Origin: Cyanodermella asteris
Taxonomy: Eukaryota > Ascomycota > Lecanoromycetes > Ostropales > Stictidaceae
Length of the DNA: 64,000 nucleotides
Direction of reading: 5' to 3'
Assembly (NCBI GenBank): GCA_900618795.1
Contig: UYJD01000016.1
Coordinates: 310,001 to 374,000, forward strand
Positions 12,327 to 21,831 of this stretch are shown here, piece after piece (within the stretch, counting starts at the first letter, position 1; the number at the start of each line of letters is the position of its first letter). A model generated the notes under the pieces. That model made no database searches. It was given only the letters and a program-made list of their open reading frames with translations, and had not been told where the DNA came from. The position numbers and the translations under genes are program-made.

Positions 12327-12974
12327 CTAGTCCAGAAGCGAAGGCTCCATGTTCTCCAACGTATATTTGAGCGGCGTGAACGCGAACTTGACAAGCTGAT
12401 CAAAAGCCTTATCCAAATCATCCTCCACAATCCACCGGTCAAATTTGACCTCCATTTTCGCAATGTTCATGTCCTTCTTCGCCCTGGTCAGTCTCTCTTC
12501 GACCGTCCATCTACCCACCGGGCCCCGCGCGTTCAATCTCTCCACGTACTTCAATCCGGTCGTGGGCATGACATACACCAGCCTCGCGTCCTTCAACACA
12601 TAATTCTTGATCTTCTTCGCCCCGGGCACATCGACGTCCAGCACAATCACTTTGTCCTTCGCGGCCGCCTCGTCCAGCGTCTTCCTGCCGGTCCCGTAGA
12701 GGTCGTAATCGAAGTTCGTGACCTCGTGGAACCGACCCTGTTGCTGCAGCTTGCTGAAATCCTTGTAGGGAACGAAATGGTAGTCGCGGCCGTTGACCTC
12801 GTCGGCGCGCGGACCGCGCGTCGTGTGGGAGATTGTGGTCGTGAAGATGTCCGGGTGGGTTTCGACGAGGCGCCGGATCAGGCTGCTCTTGCCGGCGCCG
12901 GCTGGGCCGGAGACGACGATGGCGCGGCGGTCCTCGATCGTCGTGGAGGATGGGTCGGAATCGAATTGGTCCAT
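12327..12974 (-). CDS. guk1: Guanylate kinase
   Basis: Catalyses ATP + GMP to ADP + GDP in purine nucleotide supply, mainly in the cytosol. The 215-aa product from the ATG at 12974 is one exon. A P-loop GPAGAGKSSL lies near residues 23-32. The GMP-binding lobe shows TTTISHTTRGPRADEVNGRDY, and the lid includes KTLDEAAAKDKVIVLDVD. The C-terminal helix region has RLTRAKKDMN. It is slightly longer than the yeast enzyme (187 aa). The frame stays open upstream to an alternative ATG at 13136, which would add 54 residues; I prefer the shorter form because it begins just before the kinase fold. The antisense open frame across this gene is a shadow. Confidence 0.95.
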   Translation of the reverse strand: MDQFDSDPSSTTIEDRRAIVVSGPAGAGKSSLIRRLVETHPDIFTTTISHTTRGPRADEVNGRDYHFVPYKDFSKLQQQGRFHEVTNFDYDLYGTGRKTLDEAAAKDKVIVLDVDVPGAKKIKNYVLKDARLVYVMPTTGLKYVERLNARGPVGRWTVEERLTRAKKDMNIAKMEVKFDRWIVEDDLDKAFDQLVKFAFTPLKYTLENMEPSLLD

Positions 12975-14123
12975 TTTGAGCAGTTTGAGAAGGGACCGAA
13001 TGGTCGACGTGAGACCTATAGCGGGAATGCAATTGATTGGGAATCTCGATGTCGACGAAGAGTGGCGAGAGATGGGCTGTATGAGTTGCGGCCGCAAGGT
13101 GCAGACAAGGGTGATTTCGGAAGAACCCCGAGTCATGCTGGAGGCTGGCTTCCAATCTGGGAAGGAGTTGCTGCTGCATTTATCGGAAATTGGATTGAGG
13201 ACTCTGTGTTATTGAGCGTCGCTGGCAGAGACTCAATGTGGAGCCAGCACTTGTTGCCAGCAACTCATGGCTATTGATTGCTTCGTGCCGAACACGGCTG
13301 TTACCCGAAATTCGTGTTGTCGGCTGCGTCAGAAATGACCCAAACCCGTCACTTGCGTGTTTGACAAGGCAAGGCTCGAGCCGTGGCTTGATGCTGGTAG
13401 ATGACCAAAAAGTTCACCGTAATGGGTTCCTCAAGATGTTCGGTTGCGCACTTTCAGCACGACTTTCCGATACCCACCCATCCTATAAATCGTCCAATGA
13501 ATCAACACCGAAACGGGTAGCGAAACAAGAGAGGAGATCTGTTCGATTAGCCGCACTCGGTCCGTTAAAGGCCAATACGCCCGTGGCGGGCTGAGAGAAG
13601 TCTTCATGAAAATAATTGATCACCTACCCACCAAGTACGCCCGCAAGTACTGTCGAGCATATGTGTAAGCCTGCCGACATGACCAGCAAAGTTTTGAGCT
13701 TCGCTATTACTTCTTCTTAAGGCTATAGAAGCTCTCACAAAAGTGTTTCCTAAGGGTTGTAGGAAAGTACCTGCACAATGACTTTAGTGAGCCCGCCCTG
13801 CCCAGGTTACGCCTGCCAAAGGGTCACGTGGCGGATATTGAGTTTAATGCTAAGGTTGATGCTGAGGTGCTTACCACAATACTTGCTAGGACGTTGCTAA
13901 GGTATTTATCCAGGCTGCTTAATGTGTACTCCGTGTGCACCGTTTCATCTGATGGAGCGCTCCGGTTGACTTAGTTAGATACCATAGGGGCATGTTGTTG
14001 AGCCTGTGAGAATAAGAAATCTACCTGTGCTTTTAAAGGTTCCCGCAGCTTCGCGATCAGACAGTAGACTTGTCGAATGCAAGCAGCAGGTGCGTTGTGA
14101 TGAGTATTCATCACCGTCTAAAG
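12975..14123. other. Intergenic region with a possible short coding relic
   Basis: Most of it shows nothing. Around 13730-13974 one plus frame stays open for about 80 codons (reading through LPKGHVADIEFNAK) and ends at a TAG. It has no ATG context or family I recognise, and could be a fragment of an old gene or element. GCTAAGG recurs in this stretch. Confidence 0.3.
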
Positions 14124-14882
14124 CTATGCCTCCAGGACCAGATTCGTAAACCAGAATTCGCCAAAGCCAGCCCTGTAACCGACCATGCTTGCGAAGTCGA
14201 TGACAATCTTGTCGGCCATTGTCATGCCGCAACGCTGGTAGAAGATTCTAGCACTGCCGACGGCCTGGACCATGATAGGCAGCGTTGGCCTTGCGTCGCT
14301 ATCAACGCTGGTAGTGGCGAGTTTGCGCGCTGCAGCCAAGGGACCTTGCCGCCAGAGAAAGGAGCCGATGCCACGCCGCTGACTTGCCGGTCGCACGTAC
14401 ATCTTGTCTATGTAGACGTATCGATCGAAGCTGCTGGCGCACCGCTTATTCATCGCATCGCCTTCGCGTCGCCACCGCCGTACGTCGGGGTGTAACCGAG
14501 GATCAAGTCTCTCTGCTGTGCGCGCCTGCGGCGTCTCGCCGCTGACAGCCGTCGCTTCGTCGTGGCCACTTCTCAGCTCTGCCCGATGACCGTGGCGGAG
14601 GGACCAGATGACGAAGCCTTCGATCGAGCCCGAGCTATGATCGATAGCCTTGAGAAAGAATGTTTCTGTGGCTCCGGATTTTGCGCCATCCCAACGATGC
14701 TGTAGAATGGTCTGGAAGAAGTCGCGTTGTTGTTCGGCGGACACGGTTGGGAGGAAGCAACAGCTGTTCATTGGTTGTGGCAGCATTGCCATACTCTCAA
14801 CCTCCGCCAACTCGGTCACGTCCTGCGCCTCGACAGGCTGGATATCGATGCTTACAGAGGATATATCCCCTGAGCTCGGCAT
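14124..14882 (-). CDS. GNAT-family N-acetyltransferase
   Basis: A 252-aa single-exon protein with the acetyl-CoA-binding core of the GNAT superfamily. Residues about 160-185 read YVYIDKMYVRPASQRRGIG, matching the beta4 strand followed by the Q/R-x-x-G-x-G/A pyrophosphate-binding loop (QRRGIG). A later segment, ARIFYQRCGMT, matches the C-terminal motif B region. An Arg-rich insertion (about 115-150) separates the N-terminal strands from the core. The acceptor substrate, small molecule or protein, cannot be predicted. The start is an ATG at the end of a 252-codon frame with no competing upstream ATG close by. Confidence 0.8.
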   Translation of the reverse strand: MPSSGDISSVSIDIQPVEAQDVTELAEVESMAMLPQPMNSCCFLPTVSAEQQRDFFQTILQHRWDGAKSGATETFFLKAIDHSSGSIEGFVIWSLRHGHRAELRSGHDEATAVSGETPQARTAERLDPRLHPDVRRWRREGDAMNKRCASSFDRYVYIDKMYVRPASQRRGIGSFLWRQGPLAAARKLATTSVDSDARPTLPIMVQAVGSARIFYQRCGMTMADKIVIDFASMVGYRAGFGEFWFTNLVLEA

Positions 14883-15689
14883 TGTGACGATCCCTCACTC
14901 GCCTGTTGATGTTTCTATGCTTGTGAACATGGGCCTCGTGCGATTCGCGGCAAGAAAACAGGTAAGATTCATTTGCGAGTTCAGCTTATACGAAACCTGG
15001 TGGTCGCCAAAGCGGTCGTCGAGGAGGGGTCTGCTCAAGTCTACCTGTCAATCGAGGACCAAGATGCCTCGTGAAGACTATGCAGTGTTTGCGAGTCGAT
15101 GCGTCGGGAGAATATCGTTCATATCAGCCACAAACTCTTCACTCGGATACACAGCGTTGCCCAAAGCCGCCCCGAAAAAGAGTCTGACATGTCTTGCGGC
15201 TTGTCAGCTCACTGCTCTAAGCCACTGGCTTACTACCGTGAAACAAGCATCTGTGTCAGAGCTCTGGACCGGTTTTCTGACCTCATGTTCTCGACCCTGC
15301 TCTCTGAACAGCGTCAATGGCCAGCGAAGGACAGGACCTTCGAACTGCGCCAGGCCGCTTGACCGGCCGTGTGGAGCTACCGCGCTCCTGATGGGCAACT
15401 AGTAAGTGACAAGCTATTTTATACTCCCAATGCCCTTCCACTGCGGCATGTCGCGATTCAGCTTGCGGCTGTGTGAGACTGCACGGAAAGTAAGCAGGTC
15501 AAGCGCAATGAGACCTCATTTCCAGCCTTCAACATAAAGTCGCCTCTACAGGTTTCTGTTCTGACCTTTGCATCCTCACCTCCTCGACGCAGCTGATCAG
15601 ACAATTTCCTGCATCTCCTCCCCCGATCTCCCCGAGGCGATAGTTTTCTCTACCACAAGCCATCTCACACACTTCCACATCAACTCACA
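14883..15689. other. Intergenic region, no gene seen
   Basis: Divergent 5' flanks of the acetyltransferase and the secreted-protein gene. A pyrimidine-rich leader directly precedes 15690. Open frames here are short shadows. Confidence 0.45.
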
Positions 15690-16289
15690 ATGAAGTCGAT
15701 CATCCTCGCCTCTCTTCTCCTCCCCCTTGCCCTGGCAGCCCCCCAGCAGCAGCCCGACACCTTCGCAACCTCCTGCGGCGGCGGCGGAGCCGGATTCATC
15801 TGCCGCCAATCCGCCGCCGGCTGGAACAGCGCCGCAGCCTTCTATCTCGGAAACGCATTCGGCTCCCAATGGGCCAGCGTCACGGCCCAGAACACCGGAC
15901 CGGGAGCTATCGGCGCCATCGCCACCGGCATCGCTGCCCTCCCCAGCGCTCAGCGTGCCGGTGCGAGCAGTGTTTTGATTGAGGCCGCTTCTCTTCAGGG
16001 CGTGGCTATCCCGGCCGTCACTGGAGCTGCGTCGGGAGCCCCTGCTAGTTCTTCGGCAAGCGGTTCGGGTTCCGCTGTGACTTCGGGTCCTGCTGCGACT
16101 TCGGGTGTAGGAGCGGCGAATGCGACGGCGGCGTCGGGAAGTGGTTCTGCACAGTCGACTGGAGGCTCGGGAAGTGCTGGAGCGGGAGGTGCTGCGACGA
16201 GCCATAATGCTGCTGCTCCGGTACAGACGAATGCGGTGGTTGTGGCTGGCTTCGCTGCTGGCATTGCTGGATTGGTCTTTGCCCTCTGA
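15690..16289 (+). CDS. Small secreted, probably GPI-anchored Ser/Ala/Gly-rich protein
   Basis: A 199-aa single-exon protein. Residues 1-17 (MKSIILASLLLPLALAA) form a clear signal peptide. Residues 18-110 are a compact domain with two cysteines (SCGGG and FICRQ) that could pair, and Ala/Gly-rich helices. Residues 115-178 are a Ser/Ala/Gly/Thr-rich stalk typical of O-mannosylated wall proteins. The last about 18 residues (AVVVAGFAAGIAGLVFAL) are hydrophobic with no charged end, as in a GPI-attachment signal. It is probably displayed on the plasma membrane or wall. No named family is recognised. The reverse strand carries long antisense frames caused by the GC-rich stalk. Confidence 0.82.
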   Translation: MKSIILASLLLPLALAAPQQQPDTFATSCGGGGAGFICRQSAAGWNSAAAFYLGNAFGSQWASVTAQNTGPGAIGAIATGIAALPSAQRAGASSVLIEAASLQGVAIPAVTGAASGAPASSSASGSGSAVTSGPAATSGVGAANATAASGSGSAQSTGGSGSAGAGGAATSHNAAAPVQTNAVVVAGFAAGIAGLVFAL

Positions 16290-16467
16290 CCAGTTAATTG
16301 CATAGTCAGCCATTTAGGGCATCAATCTGGGAAAATCACAATGGGTGAACTTGTACATTATGGCACAGCTCCATCAATGAGCATTAAAATAAGATGACAC
16401 CTACACATTCGATTCCAGAAAGCACGCATGCCCTTTTTCCACTGTAAGTACTCGCGTACTCTCACCC

Positions 16468-16998
16468 TTACTCTTTCTTCGCCTCATTTCCGCTCGCAAA
16501 GACCCTCGTCAGCACACCCTCATCCCCCTCAATCCAATTCGCCCCAATCCTCATCTCCTCAATCAACCAACCCGCCTCTCCACCTCGTCTCAACTCACAA
16601 TCCCACGTACTCCCCACATGATACCCCTTCGCTCCCGCAATGTTCCCCTCCCCCTTCACCCAATGGCTCGCAATCCCCTTCCCCAGCACGCGCGCTCCAT
16701 CTCCACCCTCATCGAGCCAGATGCGCAGGTTGCTGGCCGTATGCAACGTATCCATTGCCCCGCCTACCCCGACCTCGAGGCTCTCTCTGAAGGCATCGAT
16801 GCCGACCACGGGGGCCCGGACTTGGCCGGGGACGATCTCGGGGAGGTGCAGGGTGGCCGTGGGGGACCAGCTGGAGGCGATGAGGGCGGCGCGCAGCTCT
16901 GGGTCGGTGGTGTCGGCGCTTTCGAGCCAGCGGTAGAGGGTGTCGGCGATGGCTTCGCGGTCGGTCAGGCCGGTGGGGATGAGAGACGGAGCGGCCAT
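16468..16998 (-). CDS. SnoaL-like (NTF2-fold) domain protein
   Basis: The 176-aa product starts at the ATG at 16998 (MAAPSLIPTGLTDREAI). Composition and pattern fit a SnoaL/NTF2-like fold: an N-terminal helix (DREAIADTLYRWLESAD), then a beta-rich half with WSPTATLHLPE, TLHTASNLRIWLDE and GYHVGSTWDCELRR, and a final helix-strand. Fungal proteins of this type act as small polyketide cyclases, dehydratases or uncharacterised binding proteins; no catalytic assignment is possible here. The frame stays open about 80 codons upstream, but that part is Ser/Arg-rich and probably leader. It converges on the secreted-protein gene. Confidence 0.7.
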   Translation of the reverse strand: MAAPSLIPTGLTDREAIADTLYRWLESADTTDPELRAALIASSWSPTATLHLPEIVPGQVRAPVVGIDAFRESLEVGVGGAMDTLHTASNLRIWLDEGGDGARVLGKGIASHWVKGEGNIAGAKGYHVGSTWDCELRRGGEAGWLIEEMRIGANWIEGDEGVLTRVFASGNEAKKE

Positions 16999-18018
16999 GG
17001 CGAAGTGTTCCAAAGACGCACGTGCTTGTGAGCGACGAAGATCGGCAGCGGTTTTCGCTGGGAAAATGTTCTTGTGTAGGGAGGAGAAAAGAGGGTAAAG
17101 GATGTTGGGGCGGTTCAGAGAGAGAAAAAGAAACGCGGGCTCACGCAAAGATAATTTGTACATTCCACTGACAGGCATTGATATCGGAGATGTCCCGTTT
17201 GCGACACTTTGAGATCGGGATGTCTTACCAATGTCCACGACCTCGTGGCATCGGTCAAGGCCGAAGGTCCTAGCTCGGAGAGGCCATGGTAGGTAGCCTC
17301 AAACGACTTCCTCAGCATCGAGCACCTCTCTTCCTTGAAGACCGGAATCTGCCTCCCAGTCCGTGTCACCAAGCTGACGAAGGATTTGGCTGGTTACTGA
17401 GGTCAGAATTTGGTGCCATTCCGCAGCTTGATCTGAGGCCGAAAGCCCGGAAGCAGGCGTTTTGTGTGGCAGCTCTCGGTGTCATTATAAAGCATGGTAA
17501 GACGCCAGAGTGACTTCCTCTAAAGCTTCTGCGGTCGAATTGAATGATCGACTGTTGTAGGCTGGGTGAGATGGTCCGCTTGTCCATCTGCTTTGCGGCG
17601 CGGCTTGCCGATAGTTGTGCATGTCGGCAAGATGTTGGAGCCAAGGCGGATGGGCAAAAGTCGCGGCTCAAGTACCACAACTTCTATGTAATCTAATATA
17701 TACATATCCACCTTTACGGCTAGGATTGTAGGCACCCATAGAACTTAACGCCCGCATACTTAATGGGACATCACTATCTGTCGGAATATAAGTCGTTGAA
17801 CAAAGACGTCTGAAGATGCTATCATCCGCACGTGCGCCGTGACTTCTACCCAGCCGCCCTCGTCTCTGAACGTGGACGGAGTGCGACTCCGCGTCAACCC
17901 ACAAAAGTCTTCCGAAACTTTTAACGCATCCATCGCATCGCATCGCATTGCATTGTCGCCAATATCAGCGTTTCAAATCCTGTCATTCCTACTGCAGTCA
18001 CATGATCCTTTTCTCAGA
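16999..18018. other. Intergenic region, no gene seen
   Basis: Divergent promoters of the SnoaL-like gene and the PXR1-like gene. A CATCGCATCGCATCGCATTG repeat lies at about 17931-17952. No supported gene. Confidence 0.45.
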
Positions 18019-19197
18019 ATGGGTCTCTCCGGTGGACGCAAGTATGTCCCTTTCGACATCCCGCCCCTCCCAATGCTCAATTCCAAACATACTAACACTT
18101 CCCCCCCCCAAAACAGGCGCGTCAAAATCGGCAACGACCCCAACAACACAACCTGGTCCCGCAACTCCACCTCTTACGGCCACCGAATGCTCCTCTCACA
18201 AGGTTGGGCGCCCGGCTCCACCCTCGGCGCCTCCAATCCCGCCTACTCCAAGCACCTAACCCAAGCCTCCCATTCGCACATCAAGGTGATGATGCGGGAC
18301 GACAATCTGGGTCTCGGAGCGAAGAGAGGATCCGGGCAGGAAGCGGGCGAGTGCGTCGGGCTAGACGCGTTCCAAGCCATGCTGGGGAGATTGAATGGGA
18401 AAAGCGAGGAAGCGTTGGGGAAGGAGCAGGCGGCGAGGGATGATTTGAGGAGGCGGGATTGGGTTGAGCGGAGGGGGAAGGGGTTGGTCAATTTCGTCTA
18501 CGGAGGCCGGCTGGTGGGGGACGATATGAAGGATAAAGAGGAGGTTGAAGGGGCCGCGAAGGCCAAGGGAGCAGAGACGGATGCGAACGCAGACGTGACT
18601 TCTGACTTTGACGAAAAAAGGAGTAAAAAGGATAAGAAAAAGAAGAAGGTGCGGAACGATAGATCAGACACATTGCCTGAAGCGTCGGAAGCAGAGGAGC
18701 CTACTAAGCCGAAAAAGAAGAGCAAGAAGCGCAAGAGTAGAGAGGGGGACGAACAGCCACAGACGATAGATGCGGGCAACAGCAAAGATACATCAGCAGA
18801 GCCAACAGTACAATCGGAAGACGAGCAAACCCGGAAGGCCCGCAGGAAAGCAGAGAAGGCCGAGAGGCGTGAACGAAAGCGCTTGAAGCGAGAGGCGAAA
18901 GCGGCGAAGCTGGCACAAGCAAGCACTGATGACGAGAGCGAAGACGCCGGGCTCAAGACCATTGTTGTAGCACCTAAAGAGTTGGTCAGGGAGACTGTTA
19001 CGATCACACCCAAAGCAAACGCGGAACCGCCTGCGAGCATTGTCAGCGGCAGGCATATGACCGTGAGGGCACGATACATTGCGGCCAAACGAAGAGCTGT
19101 GATGGATCCGCAAGCGCTGAAAGAGGTAAATTGGACCCGCGCTTGGAAATGCATGAGCCCTGCTAACACAAACCAGATTCTGATGGTCAAGGCCTAG
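18019..19197 (+). CDS. pxr1: G-patch protein PXR1-like (PinX1 homologue)
   Basis: PXR1 is a nucleolar G-patch protein that activates the helicase Prp43 in rRNA and snoRNA maturation; its human relative PINX1 inhibits telomerase. Three exons: 18019-18041, 18117-19125 and 19177-19197; 350 aa. Exon 1 encodes only MGLSGGRK, and joining gives MGLSGGRKRVKIGNDPNNTT, as in the family. The G-patch follows (GHRMLLSQGWAPGSTLGA to DNLGLGAKRG). The middle and C-terminal parts are Lys/Glu-rich with KKDKKKKK and KPKKKSKKRKSR tracts, the family's KKE/D region. The last exon is six codons (ILMVKA), matching the conserved end of the family. The second intron is 51 nt, a multiple of three with no stop, so retention would insert 17 residues in frame. 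Confidence 0.9.
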   Translation: MGLSGGRKYVPFDIPPLPMLNSKHTNTSPPQNRRVKIGNDPNNTTWSRNSTSYGHRMLLSQGWAPGSTLGASNPAYSKHLTQASHSHIKVMMRDDNLGLGAKRGSGQEAGECVGLDAFQAMLGRLNGKSEEALGKEQAARDDLRRRDWVERRGKGLVNFVYGGRLVGDDMKDKEEVEGAAKAKGAETDANADVTSDFDEKRSKKDKKKKKVRNDRSDTLPEASEAEEPTKPKKKSKKRKSREGDEQPQTIDAGNSKDTSAEPTVQSEDEQTRKARRKAEKAERRERKRLKREAKAAKLAQASTDDESEDAGLKTIVVAPKELVRETVTITPKANAEPPASIVSGRHMTVRARYIAAKRRAVMDPQALKEVNWTRAWKCMSPANTNQILMVKA

Positions 19198-21831
19198 ACA
19201 TTGTGCACCACGGCTATTTCCAGGTCCAAGGCTGGAATTGAATATAGCGATCGAATGATGATCGTCGAGGCAGACACGAATGAATGATGGAAAGTCCAAG
19301 CTTGGAAACAGATTTACAGGAGGCTTGGAAGCCACAAGACTTTCGTACAGAGACTCTGGTTGCATGACATATCCGATAACCGCCTCAGTTCCGACTACGA
19401 CAACACAATAAGACAGGCTATAATGCCTTTCATGGAACTCGACGATATCAGAAACGGCCTAGACATTGACAATAAGTACTATGAGACTTATGACGAGCCC
19501 CGCCGGGATCCAACTGTGCTGTCTTCCTTGTCTCTGGCTAGGTCAACATCCGGACAATGTGGCGAGTTGACAACATGATCTGCCAGAGTTCTTCGGGAAG
19601 AGTACATTGTGGAACTCTTGGAAAAGCAAGTCGCAAGTTTGGAGGGTATAGGCAATACTCTCAGTTTCGAGCACTTTGTCATCGGCACACTTTGAGTCAC
19701 GGTCAGCTAGCGACCAGTAGGAGGGCCAAAGGAGCTACGGCTAAGCGTATATGGACTGGAGCAGTCCGTCAGGATTCACGTTCGAGCTTGAGATACCGAC
19801 AGGAAAGATGTTGCAAATATCAGGCTATACAAATAAAATTGCCTCATACAAAACATCACAAAACTCGGAAGAGGTCTCGGATAGGATCGTCGTGGCAACC
19901 ACCGCCGCATAGAACCAGAGAATTTGACATGCGGGCCCCATGACCGTGGTCTCGTGTTCCAGCGGAGCCTTTTCAGACTCACTCTTCGGCTGCGGGACCG
20001 TATCACAAACCCCAAAGTCATCGTATTTACTGCACGTGGAGGGCCACGAGAATCATGTGCGAGGTCCGGCCGCTCAATTGGCTCTGGTGCCAAGCACTGC
20101 CTATTGATCAGACGATCTTCCCTGAAGCCGAAGAATCCTCGTTGACGGAGCACAAGCAGCACAAGACGGTCGATATAAGTTGCAGAGCATGCCCAAGTGT
20201 GACCCGACGTGAGCTAGTCGAGGGTCTGCCGCAGCTAATAAAGCAGACTCGTGCGCCAGAAACTTCTCTGCATGGTGGTGCAGATTGTTTCGACGAGCGT
20301 GCTTTGGGCAAAATCCAGCGCCACGGAACGGCAAGCCGGCAGACACGCTGGACCAACGGGCGAGCGCAGGAGATGCGAATTGTCTGTCACGAGCAGAAAT
20401 AGCATGCCTTTCGCCATGGCAAAGGCCGAGTTCGCAAGCAGCCAAAGCGTAGCCGGCAGGAAAATCTTGCTGCAAGTGGGGAGGTGGATAAGCTAGAGGC
20501 GGACGGGCAGCTGATGGAGAGAAATTGACAGGCACGCTCGCCTCTTCACTGCGGTGATGCAGCCGGATGTGGGGGAGAGCTGTGGCTCTCTGTAGAGTTG
20601 GACGAAGTGGGCGATGGGCTACCGTGGGAGGGTGCAGCGGAAACGTGGCCGCTGCTCAGCGGTTGGAGCTGCCCGGATTCCGCCATGCTATCATCAGCGC
20701 ACGCGTCTCCTCCTCTGCTCCCGGGTGCCCAATGCACGAAACTTGCGACGTCATGCGGTCTCAAACAGTTCTCTTGCTTGCGGCGCGATCTTCGGACAAA
20801 TCGCACCGGGAGTCGGTATGTGATGAGCAGACCGGGCTGCTGATGATTGAGTTGCCTCTGCGTGGGTATCATGTGTCTCAAAGACGAGTGAGCCAGGCGA
20901 AACCGGCACTTCGCTCCAGACGGGTCGACTTGTCATTTCTGCGACTCTGAAGTCGTCTTGCGGACGCTGTGGTGGGGCGGGGCAGCACGATCAGGCTGTT
21001 GTGGACGGAGCTGAAATTCTGCCGTGCCAATCAGCACAGCAAGCAGCAGTGCTGGAGAACAAAGGATGCCGAGTCAACGGCCAAGCTTCCTCTCTGATGT
21101 GACGCGAAAAGGCTTCTAGGGTGGTTTCTAGGGGCTCGAGTCAGCTTCGAATGGGTGCCTCGTCTGCAGCGAGTGTATGCGCAGAGCCGATTCCAGCCAT
21201 GACGCCGGATGGTGAAGTGTGCCTGATGCGGCCTGTCATGGCGTTTCAGCGGGCTAGAAACCGGTTCGTGCAGAAGGTTTCAAGATGACAGGTCGGCAGG
21301 CGATCCGTGAGGGCCAGCGTGGGCGGGTGATTGGGTGGAAAAGAGAGAGTTTTCGGGAAAGCTTGCCCTGGCATTGGGGCGATCCTTGATTCCCTGCCCG
21401 CACGCCAGAAGCTGCGTCGTCATTTTTGTGCCGCAGCGTAAGCTGCCCACCTACCCACGTACCTACTAAATAACGCTTTATTGATGAATGCTCGAATGCT
21501 CGACTGCTAGCGACAAGGCCATTCTACCTACCTACTTAACGCTGCGCTCACTTCTGCCGGCTGTGAACTCCGTGCACCCTACTCCAGCTTTCCCCCCCTG
21601 CTTGCCTCTTCCTCTTCCTCCCGACATCGCCGTGAATCTCGAATCTCGAAACTTCGACACGTTTCTCCAACTTCTCCTGCTGCTTGACGAAAGCACACTA
21701 CTCAAGCTGTCCCTCATCATCCCCCTTTCCACACTTGCTACACTTGGCTCCCGATGAAAGCGCTACGAAGGCCGCAATCAGTACGCTAGTAATCTCAGCA
21801 CATCCAAATATCTGCTGTCTCGGTTTTCAAA
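19198..21831. other. Long intergenic region upstream of the trehalose subunit gene
   Basis: About 2.6 kb without a gene I can support. Scattered frames of 60-145 codons occur on both strands without family resemblance. CTACCTACC-type runs lie near 21448-21470 and 21525-21540, shortly before a pyrimidine-rich leader of the downstream gene. Confidence 0.45.

Noticed and set aside
12297-13277. 326-codon plus frame across the guanylate kinase gene
   Set aside because: Antisense shadow of a well-supported gene; no domain of its own.
15597-16313. 238-codon Arg/Ser-rich minus frame
   Set aside because: Antisense to the secreted protein; its composition is explained by the GC-rich stalk.
17998-19190. 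Long Ser/Phe-rich minus frames
   Set aside because: Antisense shadows of the Lys/Glu-rich part of PXR1.
20567-20950. Plus frame of 127 codons in the region upstream of the trehalose subunit
   Set aside because: No family resemblance, and opposing frames of equal length exist.
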